From CAYYJR01 sp964472305 (GTDB lineage: Bacteria > Armatimonadota > Hebobacteria > CAIYQO01): a DNA stretch of 64,000 nt. Under the pieces are notes generated by a model. It was not told where the DNA came from, ran no database searches, and saw only the letters and a list, made by a program, of their open reading frames with translations. The stretch covers positions 24,431 to 88,430 of the forward strand of contig CAYYJR010000019.1 in assembly GCA_964472305.1 (NCBI GenBank), written 5' to 3'. This document shows positions 9,101 to 16,277 of the stretch, piece by piece (the stretch's first letter is position 1; each line of letters opens with the position of its first letter). The translations under genes were made by a program, and so were the position numbers.

Positions 9101-9258
9101 GTAATGTCGGGATACACGTTACGCGGCAGTTGCTGGTAGGCGGTGATGCCAAAGACCAGCGCCAATCCAACGAGCATTACGACGAGTGCTTGTTGACTGA
9201 ACGCGGCATGGATGACCTTGTCGATCAGGCTGCCGTGTGGATGTTGTTGCTGATCCAT
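6106..9258 (-). CDS. CusA/CzcA-family heavy-metal efflux RND transporter (inner-membrane pump)
   Basis: This is the proton-driven inner-membrane pump of a tripartite metal exporter. The 1050-residue length is standard for HME-RND pumps. Visible features are an N-terminal membrane helix (ALVVMLVGLALVFGITAY), the HME opening YPDITIPVFTVVTENE, and the TM4 motif LAIAVGIMVDASIIMVEN (about 393-410), whose Asp and Glu form the proton relay. That TM4 sequence is closer to CusA/other HME forms than to CzcA (DFG...VDG). A porter-domain methionine (NESMEGTPAPLQ) may contact metal. The start is 9 bases after the adaptor stop, in an operon with the outer-membrane channel. Exported metal cannot be fixed by eye; Cu/Ag, Zn/Co/Cd and Ni are all possible. 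Confidence 0.93.
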   Translation of the reverse strand: MDQQQHPHGSLIDKVIHAAFSQQALVVMLVGLALVFGITAYQQLPRNVYPDITIPVFTVVTENESMAAEEIETAITRPMEAAMNGMPGVQRVRSQTTQGLSSVVVEFGIETEFWRARQFVTERMAQVAGQSPPGSEPPALSSATTRLAEVYEYAVEGDLPPTELRELAEWQIRYSLLNVPGVAEVLNMGGKLRQYRVTLDQNALRSYHVALKDVEEAVKGGNENASGGFISTGVAEYTVRGLGRYNSVEDIEMTVVTARNGVPVYLRDVARVEESTAIQRGVASKDGKETVVALVIKQPNADTVQVVKGIERTIADVQETLPKGVKIVPYYDQTHLINHSLSSVTRAILIGAVLVILVLLVFLGHFRSTLIVAASLPLSVMIAGMLMRQLGIGLNTMSLGGLAIAVGIMVDASIIMVENLYHRFHRSRANLHEPGVKRAVAHQAAIEVGRPIAFATLIIIAVFLPLFLMGGIEGLLFRPLAVTVAAAMLVALVLSLTLIPVLGMRFLHPKPHEGEVKFVAWIKRGYVPVLEWALHHRWAVIGIAATLLIPSAFGLLAVGRDFMPKLDEGTWFVSTTTPAETSLEENNRITRQIEDILLKHPDIVEVVRRNGRSERAIGCVLPVNLGEMFVNLKPKDQLSKPSEAILADVREEIERIPGVAVSFTQPLQNKINESMEGTPAPLQVKLFGPDIQVLAEKGAQIKAIMERTKGVADINMDQVAGIPQVQIQIDRQAAARHGVSVGDISEMIQLAIGGEEVTQVWKGQRSYGVFMRFADGVRGDIDALGNILVDTPSGAAVPLSQLADISLAEGPNVIWREAMNRRLSINASIQGRDLGSVVADIKAGMKEVKLSGDYYVVYGGQFQNQQRAMKSLAMATVIALVVVFMLLFVALKSASQAMIILATVPSAFIGGVASLLLTGETLNVSSAVGFIALFGIAVQNSLVLLTQTNDFVAEGHSMEEAIRLASVQRLRPKLMTALCAAFGVVPILLSSGVGAEIEKPLAIVMVGGLFTSTLFTLCVLPAVYLAWEHAKGQAQRHFTLFRARRVKEVA

Positions 9259-9267
9259 GCTCGCTCC

Positions 9268-11036
9268 TTAATGTCCGTCCGCGCAGCCGGCTTCGAGTTG
9301 CCCGGAGCCGAGGGCGGTCTTGAGTTGATACTGACCGGTGGTGACGACCTCCAGGCCTGCTTCCAGGCCGGTGAGAACTTCGACACGGTCGCCATGGGTG
9401 GCACCAATGGTCACCACATGCTTATCGAATGAGCCGCACACGCTCTTGCCGGCAACCTTATCTTCTTCGCAGTCCATGCAAGGCGAGAAGACGATCTTCT
9501 TGCCGGCTTCATCCAGTAGGGCTGTTTTCGGGATCAGCAAGGCTTGCCCGCCTTTGCCGGTCGCCAGATTAACGGTGGCGAACATCCCCGCTTTTAAGGC
9601 GCTGCCAGGATTGGCCACGTCACAGCGGATGCGCGCGGTGCGCGTCTCGGCGTTCATGCCGGTGCCGATATGGCGCACGATCCCATGGAAGACCTTACCG
9701 GGGAAACTGGCGACGGTAATTTCGGCGGTCAGCCCAATGCGCACCTTGGCCAGGTCCTTTTCATACACATTCGCCCACACCCACATGCGATCGGTGTTCA
9801 CGATGGTGAAGAGATCGGTGGAAGCTTCCACAGCCTGGCCGGGTGTGGCCTGGCGCTCGGTGATGACGCCGCTGATCGGCGCGGTAATAGGGATACTGAC
9901 GGCATTCCCGGAGGCGCCGGCAGCACGCAGGGCACGCAGCGCATTCTCAGCCGCCTGGACTTCTGCCCGTGCGCGTGCCAGATCGGCTTCCGCACCCTGA
10001 ATTTCCTGCTTGGCGAGCAGCGACTTCCCGGCGACCTGTTTCTCACGCGCGAGCACGGACTGCGCCACCGACAACTGTCCCCTGGCGCGCTGTAGTGCCG
10101 CCTCACACATATCGACTTCTCGCTCGGCTTGATGCACGGCGGATTGTGCCGCTTTCGTTTCCGCCGAGGTGTAGATCCCCTGCTCCGCGATGGTGTCTTC
10201 ACGGGTCAGCGTTTGCCGCGCGATCTCCAGATGGGTGCGGGCTTCCTTCTCTTTCGCCTTGGCATCATCGAGGTCGGCTTCGGCGGCTTCCATGTCGCGC
10301 CGCGCGGCAATGCCGGCGTTAAACAGTCGCGTGTTGCGGTCGTAGGCATTCTGCTTCACCTTGACCGCCGCCTGCGCCGATTCCAATTCCGCTTGCGCTT
10401 CAGCGACATTCCCTTGAGCCGCTTCGATCTGCGGACCGTGGTAGGCATTGGCTTTCGCCAGTTTCTGCTTGCGGTCCAGGTCATCCGCCGCCAGTTCCCG
10501 CGCGTTCCGAGCACGCGCGAGCGCAGATTCTGCTTGTTTCACCTCGGCCTGCGCAGAGGAGAACGCCCCTTCGGCATCATCGAGTGGACGCTGGGTGAGC
10601 GCGCCGGTTGCCGCCAATTCCTTCACCATCCCGAGGCGCGTACGCGCCGACTGTTCCTCGGCACGGGTACGGATGAGCGCCGATTGGACATCGGCCACAT
10701 CGCGGCTGGCGACAGTGGCCAGTGTCTGCCCCACACGCACACGTTGTCCGACTTTTCAGAGAGCTGGGTAAGTCGTCCGGAGACGGGGGATCCCACCTTG
10801 GCGGTTTGATCTTCGTTAGCCTGCACCTCACCGGTGACCGTCAACTGCGCGGTGACGGGAGCCATGACGACCGGCGCGGTCTCCAGACCGGCAATTTTCA
10901 CCCCCGTATTACCGGCTTCCTCAGCATGTGCCGGTTCGGACATCGTTGACGTAGTATCGCGTCGCGTCGCGAAGAACACGGCAGTAGCTACCAACAGTAC
11001 AACTGCCATGAGAATAAGCAGTAAACGGTGTTTCAT
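9268..11036 (-). CDS. HME-RND periplasmic adaptor (membrane fusion protein), frameshifted
   Basis: The adaptor that links pump and outer-membrane channel is split between two frames. The first 94 codons from 11036 give a membrane anchor (LLLILMAVVLLVATAVFF) and the start of the lipoyl-like barrel (GSPVSGRLTQLSEK). After 10757 the frame is lost and resumes as VRVGQTLATVASRDVADVQ. Adding one T to the T4 run at 10753-10756 restores EKVGQRVRVGQTLA and a protein of about 589 residues. A very long Ala/Glu-rich coiled-coil hairpin follows, then the beta-barrel (ITAPISGVITERQATPG). Near the C-terminus is a Cys-rich insertion, CMDCEEDK...SVCGSFDK. A homopolymer error or true mutation are both possible. 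It overlaps the channel gene by ATGA. Confidence 0.85.
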
Positions 11037-12274
11037 CGGGGAACCTCCTTCTCGTCGATCGGCAGTATGTCAACGCCGACCGCCCAGGTTAATTGTGCCA
11101 GCGCCTTGTGGTACTCGCCAAGGGTGGCGAGATATTCCACCTGTACCGCACGCACGGTGCGGCGGGCTTCCAGCACTTCCAGGTAGTTCAAGGCGCCTTC
11201 CTGATAGCCGAGTTTCACCATGGCCGCGAGCTTCTCCGCCGGCTGCAGCACCTGCTCGCGCAGGATCTGAAGTTGTATCTCGGTGTGATGCACGGCGATG
11301 AGCGCGGACGCGACATCCTGGTGTATGGCGAGACGGGCTGCCTCGCGACGTTTTTCCTGGGCGCGCAGGATCGCGTCCACACGCTGGCGTTCCGCCTTTG
11401 TCGATCCCCAATCCATCAGGGGAAGAGTGACGCCCAGGCCGATGCCGCCGGCGCCTGCCCATTCTTCCTGGCGCACCTGCACGGCGAGATCAGGTCGACG
11501 AGCTGCACGAACAGCCTCAATGTCCGCCTGCGCCACGGTAATATGGGCTTGTGCATACGCCAACTCGGGGCGATGCGCTTCTGCCAAGGGATAGAGGACG
11601 GCGTCATCGAGGGTGATAGCTGGTAGGGTGAGGGTATCCGCCAGGATCAGCGGTGTCGCGGGGGCACGGCCCATCGCGGTATTCAACGTAGCGGTAGCCT
11701 GTGCGACCGTCGCCTGGGAACGTGCCAATTGCTGGCGGGCACGCACCAGTTCCACCTCCACTTTCATCGCATGAGACGTCGGCTCGTTACCGAGTTCCAC
11801 TTGCTTCTTCGCCGCGGTCAGTAGCGTTTCAGCATGCTGCACATTTTCGACGTCTGCCGTCGCAATGGCTTGCGCCTGGGCGAGATCCCAGTAGGCGGTC
11901 TGTACGGCAAGGAGGATGTCACGTTCGGTGACACGTTGATCGGCACTGGTGGCATGTAGTTGCCCAGCAGCGGCTTTGGCGCGGGCCTTCCGTGCCCCAT
12001 TGATTTCCAGCGGTTGGGAGAGCGAGAGAAACTCATCGGCCCCAGCGGGTCCGAGCACGCCGGGGGTGACGACTATTTCGGGATTGCGAAGCGCCCTTGC
12101 TCTCCGCAGGTTAGCCGTTGCCGCCGCCACGTCGTCTTGCGCAGCGTGCAACGTGAGACGGTGTGTGCGGGCATACTGGACGGCAGCACCGAGAGTGAAT
12201 GCCTCCTGTGTCAATGCCGGCAGCACTGCCAGCACGATGGTCAGGAGGAAGAGCGTATATCTGATGGCATACAT
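11033..12274 (-). CDS. TolC/CzcC-family outer-membrane efflux protein
   Basis: Outer-membrane channel of the tripartite metal exporter. From the ATG at 12274 (GAGG 10 bases upstream) the 413-residue protein has a signal peptide (YTLFLLTIVLAVLPALTQ) and the repeated OEP plan of long amphipathic helices with two beta segments: NLRRARALRNPEIVVTPG, LSLSQPLEINGARKARA and GIGLGVTLPLMDWG. Longer starts at up to 12439 would add a low-complexity leader without signal features. The stop overlaps the adaptor start by ATGA, so the two are translationally coupled. Confidence 0.9.
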   Translation of the reverse strand: MYAIRYTLFLLTIVLAVLPALTQEAFTLGAAVQYARTHRLTLHAAQDDVAAATANLRRARALRNPEIVVTPGVLGPAGADEFLSLSQPLEINGARKARAKAAAGQLHATSADQRVTERDILLAVQTAYWDLAQAQAIATADVENVQHAETLLTAAKKQVELGNEPTSHAMKVEVELVRARQQLARSQATVAQATATLNTAMGRAPATPLILADTLTLPAITLDDAVLYPLAEAHRPELAYAQAHITVAQADIEAVRAARRPDLAVQVRQEEWAGAGGIGLGVTLPLMDWGSTKAERQRVDAILRAQEKRREAARLAIHQDVASALIAVHHTEIQLQILREQVLQPAEKLAAMVKLGYQEGALNYLEVLEARRTVRAVQVEYLATLGEYHKALAQLTWAVGVDILPIDEKEVPR

Positions 12275-12521
12275 AGACAGATACCTCGTCGAGAATAGGC
12301 CTGCCGGCAGCAACACCCAGGGGTGTGCGGCTGGCATAGCGACGACGCATGGCAAGCCACGGTCTGGATGACCAATGGCCTGAAGCGATAAAATGGGTGA
12401 GTCTATGCCGTGCTTCACGCGTACTGCAGCCATAGACACAGGTACAGTGAGCCTGTGGAAAGGCCGCAGACGTGCGACAGCGTGTCACATGGGGTGTGGA
12501 TCGGGCGTAGACGTGATGAGG

Positions 12522-12803
12522 TTAGGCTTTCGGTGGTTGAAAGATGGAGAAGGCGATATCGCGAAGGCATAGCGCATCATTGGCAAAACCGAGATGCATT
12601 GTTGCGGTCACCGGATGCGCGACAGAGAGGGAGTGCTGGGTTGTGAAGCTGACGGGTGCTTCGCAACAGGTGCATATACAGACAGCTTCCGCTTCACCAT
12701 GGCCGTCGTCATGGGCGGCAATGCAGGGTGCGGAGATAAACAAGAACGCACCCATAAGGATTACCGCCAGTATTCGAAACCATCGTTTATTCGGATCATG
12801 CAT
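12522..12803 (-). CDS. Small Cys/His-rich secreted protein heading the RND operon
   Basis: About 93 residues with a signal peptide (FRILAVILMGAFLFISAPCI) followed by HDDGHGEAEAVCICTCC, a compact His/Cys metal-binding-looking motif, and a C-terminal IFQPPKA. Short secreted proteins of this kind (CzcI/CopL-like) often precede HME-RND operons and are thought to bind or buffer metal in the periplasm; assignment to one family is not possible by eye. The ATG at 12803 is preferred; an upstream TTG at 12809 is possible. A second protein at 14082-14465 shares the CxCxxC and IFQPP motifs at almost the same spacing. It is the first gene of the leftward operon. Confidence 0.75.
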   Translation of the reverse strand: MHDPNKRWFRILAVILMGAFLFISAPCIAAHDDGHGEAEAVCICTCCEAPVSFTTQHSLSVAHPVTATMHLGFANDALCLRDIAFSIFQPPKA

Positions 12804-12815
12804 ATACAAGAGGAT

Positions 12816-12844
12816 ATTATGAGGAGAGATCGCACACCTGTCAA
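12816..12844 (-). promoter_or_regulatory. Promoter of the RND efflux operon
   Basis: On the minus strand TTGACA (12844-12839) and CATAAT (12821-12816) are 17 bases apart, a near-consensus sigma-70 promoter. AGGAGAGATC occurs at 12822-12831 in the spacer and again at 12872-12881, and could be a regulator site. The start codon is very close to the predicted +1, so the transcript may be nearly leaderless or start from another promoter. Confidence 0.55.
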
Positions 12845-13026
12845 TGAGCAGATCGCCTGTATTCCCTGGTTAGGAGAGATCAGGTGATGATTAGCGTTCA
12901 CCATGCGTGAAGTAAGCATGCCGTGCGCCACAGGCTGTAATACGGATCTGAATGCTGGGAACATATTCGCAGCGATATCAAGCGGCAGCCTTCCCCGATG
13001 ATCTGCTGGGGGGATCTGCTGGGGGA

Positions 13027-13056
13027 TTGACAACGGATATTGACGCATGGTATCTT
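13027..13056 (+). promoter_or_regulatory. Promoter of the Mn riboswitch transcript
   Basis: TTGACA (13027-13032) and TATCTT (13051-13056) with an 18-base spacer place the transcription start just before the riboswitch aptamer. A 13-base tandem repeat (GATCTGCTGGGGG starting at 13000 and 13013) lies immediately upstream. Confidence 0.65.
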
Positions 13057-13065
13057 GATTTCAGT

Positions 13066-13150
13066 GAAGGGGAGTAGCTAGATCAGGGGGAGTCAACATC
13101 CTGGCGAAAGCCTGGCTCTTCCAGCCTCCGACAAGGCTTAGTGAGACCTT
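13066..13150 (+). ncRNA. yybP-ykoY manganese riboswitch
   Basis: The segment has the hallmark GAAGGGGAGTAGCT (13066 on), GTCAACATCCTGGC (about 13092) and a closing GTGAGACCTTTGC. These match the yybP-ykoY class, which binds Mn2+ and controls Mn exporters such as mntP, alx and MneA-type proteins. Its 3' end shares GAGACCTTTGCGC with the 5' arm of the terminator at 13143-13197, so Mn binding to the aptamer and termination would compete. The gene downstream is a UPF0016 Mn exporter, an independent functional match. Confidence 0.85.
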
Positions 13151-13197
13151 TGCGCGGTCACCGATTTTATTGGTGCCAGCGCAAAGGTCTCTTTTTT
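13143..13197 (+). terminator. Intrinsic terminator, expression platform of the Mn riboswitch
   Basis: GAGACCTTTGCGC (13143-13155) is perfectly complementary to GCGCAAAGGTCTC (13179-13191), followed by six T. It lies between the aptamer and the exporter start at 13235. Confidence 0.92.
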
Positions 13198-13234
13198 ATG
13201 TCTTTTCAGGCAAGGCGAGTGCAAGGAGAATAGC

Positions 13235-13975
13235 GTGGACGCATTCTGGCTGTCATTTGCGATGGTGTTTATCGCTGAACTCGGGGACAAGACACAACTG
13301 GTGGCCTTGTGCCTCTCCAGCCGGTATAACGCCTGGGTGGTGCTGGGGGGTATCACGGTTGCAACGCTGGTGGTGCACGTTATCTCTGTCCTCTTGGGTG
13401 GTGGGGTCGGCCATTTCGTCCCGGTCACCTGGATCAATCTTGCTGCAGGACTCGCGTTTATCGGCTTTGGGCTCTGGACGCTTCGCGGCGATACATTAGA
13501 AGACGAGAACTGCGGCGCCACGCGCGCAAAATCTCCCTTTTTACTGGTGGCGACCACGTTCTTTCTGGCTGAATTGGGCGATAAGACCATGCTGAGCACG
13601 GTCACGTTGGCTACCGGCCATGCGTTGATTCCGGTCTGGCTTGGCTCGACTCTCGGCATGGTCGTCTCGGATGGATTAGCGATCATCGTTGGGCAGATAC
13701 TCGGAAAGCGCCTGCCAGAGCGTGCCATCCAAATCGGCGCCGCTGTCATTTTCTTCGGATTTGGCCTCTACAGCGGTGTGAAAGGCGCCATCGCGTTACC
13801 GGCGTATAGCTGGGTGATTGCCGGCACCGTCACTGCGGCGATGTTGGTCTGGTATCGCATCCAGACCTTATGCGACCAATGCGCTGCATTACAACGGATG
13901 ACGAGTGAACTCGTGGATCCGACGGTTGAGCAAATCCTTCAACCGGTGGGCATCGGCAATGAGGCATTGAATTAG
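13235..13975 (+). CDS. TMEM165/GDT1 (UPF0016)-family manganese exporter
   Basis: This family moves Mn2+ (and in eukaryotes Ca2+) out of the cytoplasm; bacterial members such as MneA and MntX prevent Mn toxicity. The 246-residue protein has two copies of the defining E-x-G-D-K-T motif, AELGDKTQ (about 13-20) and AELGDKTM (about 113-120), each opening a three-helix repeat. It starts at GTG with AAGGAG ideally placed 6 bases upstream. The C-terminal 40 residues form a soluble tail (TLCDQCAALQRMTSEL). Expression is predicted to rise with Mn through the riboswitch and terminator just upstream. Confidence 0.92.
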   Translation: MDAFWLSFAMVFIAELGDKTQLVALCLSSRYNAWVVLGGITVATLVVHVISVLLGGGVGHFVPVTWINLAAGLAFIGFGLWTLRGDTLEDENCGATRAKSPFLLVATTFFLAELGDKTMLSTVTLATGHALIPVWLGSTLGMVVSDGLAIIVGQILGKRLPERAIQIGAAVIFFGFGLYSGVKGAIALPAYSWVIAGTVTAAMLVWYRIQTLCDQCAALQRMTSELVDPTVEQILQPVGIGNEALN

Positions 13976-14081
13976 TGTGTAATGGGTATCTTCATTTGCG
14001 ACCATTGGACTCCCAGGGTCGGTCGCTTCTCGCCAGACATTCCCGCGGGGTGGCGAGAGCCGCGTAGTAAGGATGAATTGC

Positions 14082-14465
14082 ATGAAAGGTTTGTTCGGTA
14101 CATCCTGGTCGGTGCGATGTCTGTTATTGGCATTCTTCTGGACGATTTGTCTCGCCGGGAGTGCCAATGCTGTCACTGCGCACCACTGCCAGGATGCTCC
14201 GACGTCGATGTGTGAATGTATTGATTGCGATGCATCCGACGAAGGCATTGTCCAGGGTGTCGCCACATCGTTGGTCATGACACTTCAGGCGTCGTTGGCC
14301 ACAATACCTCTCCTGATCACGCAACAGAATCTTTCCCCGATTATCTTCCAACCCCCTGAAGTGGCATGCGCCAGCGCGGTATTAGTGCGTTTGCGTATGG
14401 CGGTGTGTCGTCAATCTTTTGCCGTCTCAGAACCGAAGCCGACTTCATCGGCAGAGCGGGTATGA
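14082..14465 (+). CDS. Second small Cys/His-rich secreted protein
   Basis: A 127-residue protein with a signal peptide (LLLAFFWTICLAGSANA), then VTAHHCQDAPTSMCECIDC, about 38 residues, IFQPPE, and a tail of some 40 residues. The ATG at 14082 has AAGG about 9 bases upstream; 14073 is the alternative. The plan of signal peptide, His, CxCxxC, 38-39 residues, IFQPP matches the protein at 12522-12803 on the other strand, so the two look like diverged paralogues serving the same metal island. Function is unknown; periplasmic metal binding is inference. It lies between the Mn exporter and TerC. Confidence 0.7.
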   Translation: MKGLFGTSWSVRCLLLAFFWTICLAGSANAVTAHHCQDAPTSMCECIDCDASDEGIVQGVATSLVMTLQASLATIPLLITQQNLSPIIFQPPEVACASAVLVRLRMAVCRQSFAVSEPKPTSSAERV

Positions 14466-14633
14466 GGATTGGCCTTCATGTCACGACACAGCCCCCACTC
14501 ATCCGGTCACCACACATGCCGTGGCACGCATGGGAGCAGGTAACCGCATTCCGCGTACCCATCATTGATCGTGTTTTTCTCTAGCGAGTACCACCGAGTA
14601 CTCCACACGCTGTTTATTAGTATAGGAGCTCTG

Positions 14634-15617
14634 ATGTCGGAATCGATCTATTTATGGGTTGGGTTTAACGCGTTTGTCCTGGTCATGCTGGCACTCGATC
14701 TGGGGGTGTTTACCCGTAACGACCATGTCATTACCTTTAAGGAAGCCATTCGTCGTAGTGTCATATGGATTGGCCTGGCATTAGCTTTCGCCGGTGGCGT
14801 CTATCTGTGGCGCGGGCAAGAGGTCGGGCTGCAATTCCTTACCGGCTACTTGATTGAGGAGTCACTTAGCGTTGACAACCTGTTCGTCATGCTGATGATC
14901 TTCACGTATTTCCGCGTTCCGGCAACCTATCAACATAAAGTCCTCTTCTGGGGCATTCTCGGCGCGCTGGTGCTGCGTGCGATCTTCATCATTACCGGTG
15001 TCGCGCTCATTGAGAAATTCCACTGGATGATCTACCTCTTCGGAGCCCTCCTGATCTTTACCGGCATCAAAATGGCGCTCGAGAAAGACAAGGAGCTTCA
15101 TCCGGAGCAGAACCCTGTATTGAAGCTGTTCCGGCGGTTGATGCCGGTCACCAACGATTATGTCGGCGGCAAGTTCTTTGTGCTGCAAGACGGGAAACGC
15201 TGGGCAACCCCGTTAATGGTGGTGCTCGTGCTCATCGAGACGACGGACTTGATCTTCGCCGTCGACTCTGTACCGGCGATCCTTTCCGTCTCCCGTGATC
15301 CTTTTATTGTCTACACGTCGAACGTGTTCGCGATTCTCGGCTTGCGGGCATTGTACTTTGCGCTGGCGGGCATGATGCATCGGTTCCATTACCTGCATTA
15401 TGGCCTTGCGGTAATCCTCGTCTTTGTCGGTGGCAAGATGTTGTTGTCCGAAGTCTTTCACGTGCCCATCGGGGTGGCACTCGGCGTTGTGCTCGGTGTG
15501 TTGGCGCTCTCGATGATAGCCTCGTTACTCACGTCGCCACCGAGTGTTGATCAGTCAACGCCATCTGTTCCACCATCCGAAACGATGGCACCCACCACGC
15601 CGGATCAAGTTATTTAG
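14634..15617 (+). CDS. TerC/Alx-family integral membrane protein
   Basis: TerC-family proteins are polytopic membrane proteins linked to tellurite resistance and, for Alx and related forms, to Mn2+ export. The 327-residue protein shows the two diagnostic acidic motifs ESLSVDNLFVMLMIF (about 75-89) and TTDLIFAVDSVPAIL (about 201-215), with about nine membrane segments. It ends in a Ser/Pro/Thr-rich tail. The ATG at 14634 has GGAG 6 bases upstream. It is close to the Mn exporter and only 5 kb from a TerY/PP2C/kinase triad, the kind of cytoplasmic partner known for Ter systems. No riboswitch is visible directly ahead of this gene. Confidence 0.92.
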   Translation: MSESIYLWVGFNAFVLVMLALDLGVFTRNDHVITFKEAIRRSVIWIGLALAFAGGVYLWRGQEVGLQFLTGYLIEESLSVDNLFVMLMIFTYFRVPATYQHKVLFWGILGALVLRAIFIITGVALIEKFHWMIYLFGALLIFTGIKMALEKDKELHPEQNPVLKLFRRLMPVTNDYVGGKFFVLQDGKRWATPLMVVLVLIETTDLIFAVDSVPAILSVSRDPFIVYTSNVFAILGLRALYFALAGMMHRFHYLHYGLAVILVFVGGKMLLSEVFHVPIGVALGVVLGVLALSMIASLLTSPPSVDQSTPSVPPSETMAPTTPDQVI

Positions 15618-15721
15618 CCTATTAAGGCGGAGGAGGAACACCGCAATATGACTTCGTGCGATATCGTCTGTACCTGGATCGACCAGGTGATCAGCCAGTA
15701 CTGAACCGAGGTGACAACTCT

Positions 15722-16087
15722 ATGAAAGGAACGCTCATGAATTGTCCTGTCTGTGATGCGCCGTTGCGCGCGATTCAAAAGTATGGTGTTGAGGTCGACA
15801 TCTGCCCCGGTTGTAAGGGGATTTGGCTCGACCGCGGCGAGTTGGAAAAGATCATGGCGATGGAAGCCGCTGGTGGGCCGTCGCCGGAGTATACCGCGAG
15901 TGCCTCGATGGAAAGCCGTCGGCGTGAAGAACAACCACGGTATTATGACGAGTATCGGCACCGTGATGATGACCATGACGACGACAAACACCGTCGTCCG
16001 CAGTATGACCAGCACGGGCGGCCCCTGCAGAAGAGACGTGGATCATGGCTCGGTGACATCTTGGGTGGTCTTGGTGGCGATGATTAA
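15722..16087 (+). CDS. Zf-TFIIB-type zinc-ribbon protein with a His/Asp-rich tail
   Basis: The first 45 of 121 residues form a TFIIB-like zinc ribbon, with CPVC at 8-11, CPGC at 28-31 and the conserved continuation KGIWLDRGELEKI. The rest is polar and disordered, with the run DEYRHRDDDHDDDKHRR and a final GSWLGDILGGLGGDD. The acidic/His run could bind divalent metal, apt for a metal island, but that is inference. The ATG at 15722 has GAGGTGAC 6 bases before it; ATG at 15737, with its own AAAGGA, is also plausible. Confidence 0.8.
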   Translation: MKGTLMNCPVCDAPLRAIQKYGVEVDICPGCKGIWLDRGELEKIMAMEAAGGPSPEYTASASMESRRREEQPRYYDEYRHRDDDHDDDKHRRPQYDQHGRPLQKRRGSWLGDILGGLGGDD

Positions 16088-16132
16088 CCATGCCCGCCGT
16101 GCGGAGACGGCATATGCTTGACGGCAATAGCG

Positions 16133-16169
16133 CGGTGGCATCCTGTGATTCGTGGGTACAGGATGCCAC
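16133..16169. terminator. Strong hairpin after the zinc-ribbon gene
   Basis: GGTGGCATCCTGT (16133-16145) pairs perfectly with ACAGGATGCCACC (16157-16169), an 11-base loop between. There is no T-run on either side. It lies 45 bases after the zinc-ribbon stop and probably marks a transcript end or stabilises it. Confidence 0.45.
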
Positions 16170-16277
16170 CGGAAAGATTGCCCCACGCGCGCAGCCTGTC
16201 GGCATCGGCAATGGCCAGATACTCCTTGTGTGTCAATGCCTCACTCCCCGCACACCAAGCTTTAGGTATAAGTCACG

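Noticed and set aside
14466..14633. Second yybP-ykoY riboswitch before terC
   Set aside because: The GGGGAGTAGC and GTCAACAT elements seen at 13066 are absent here.
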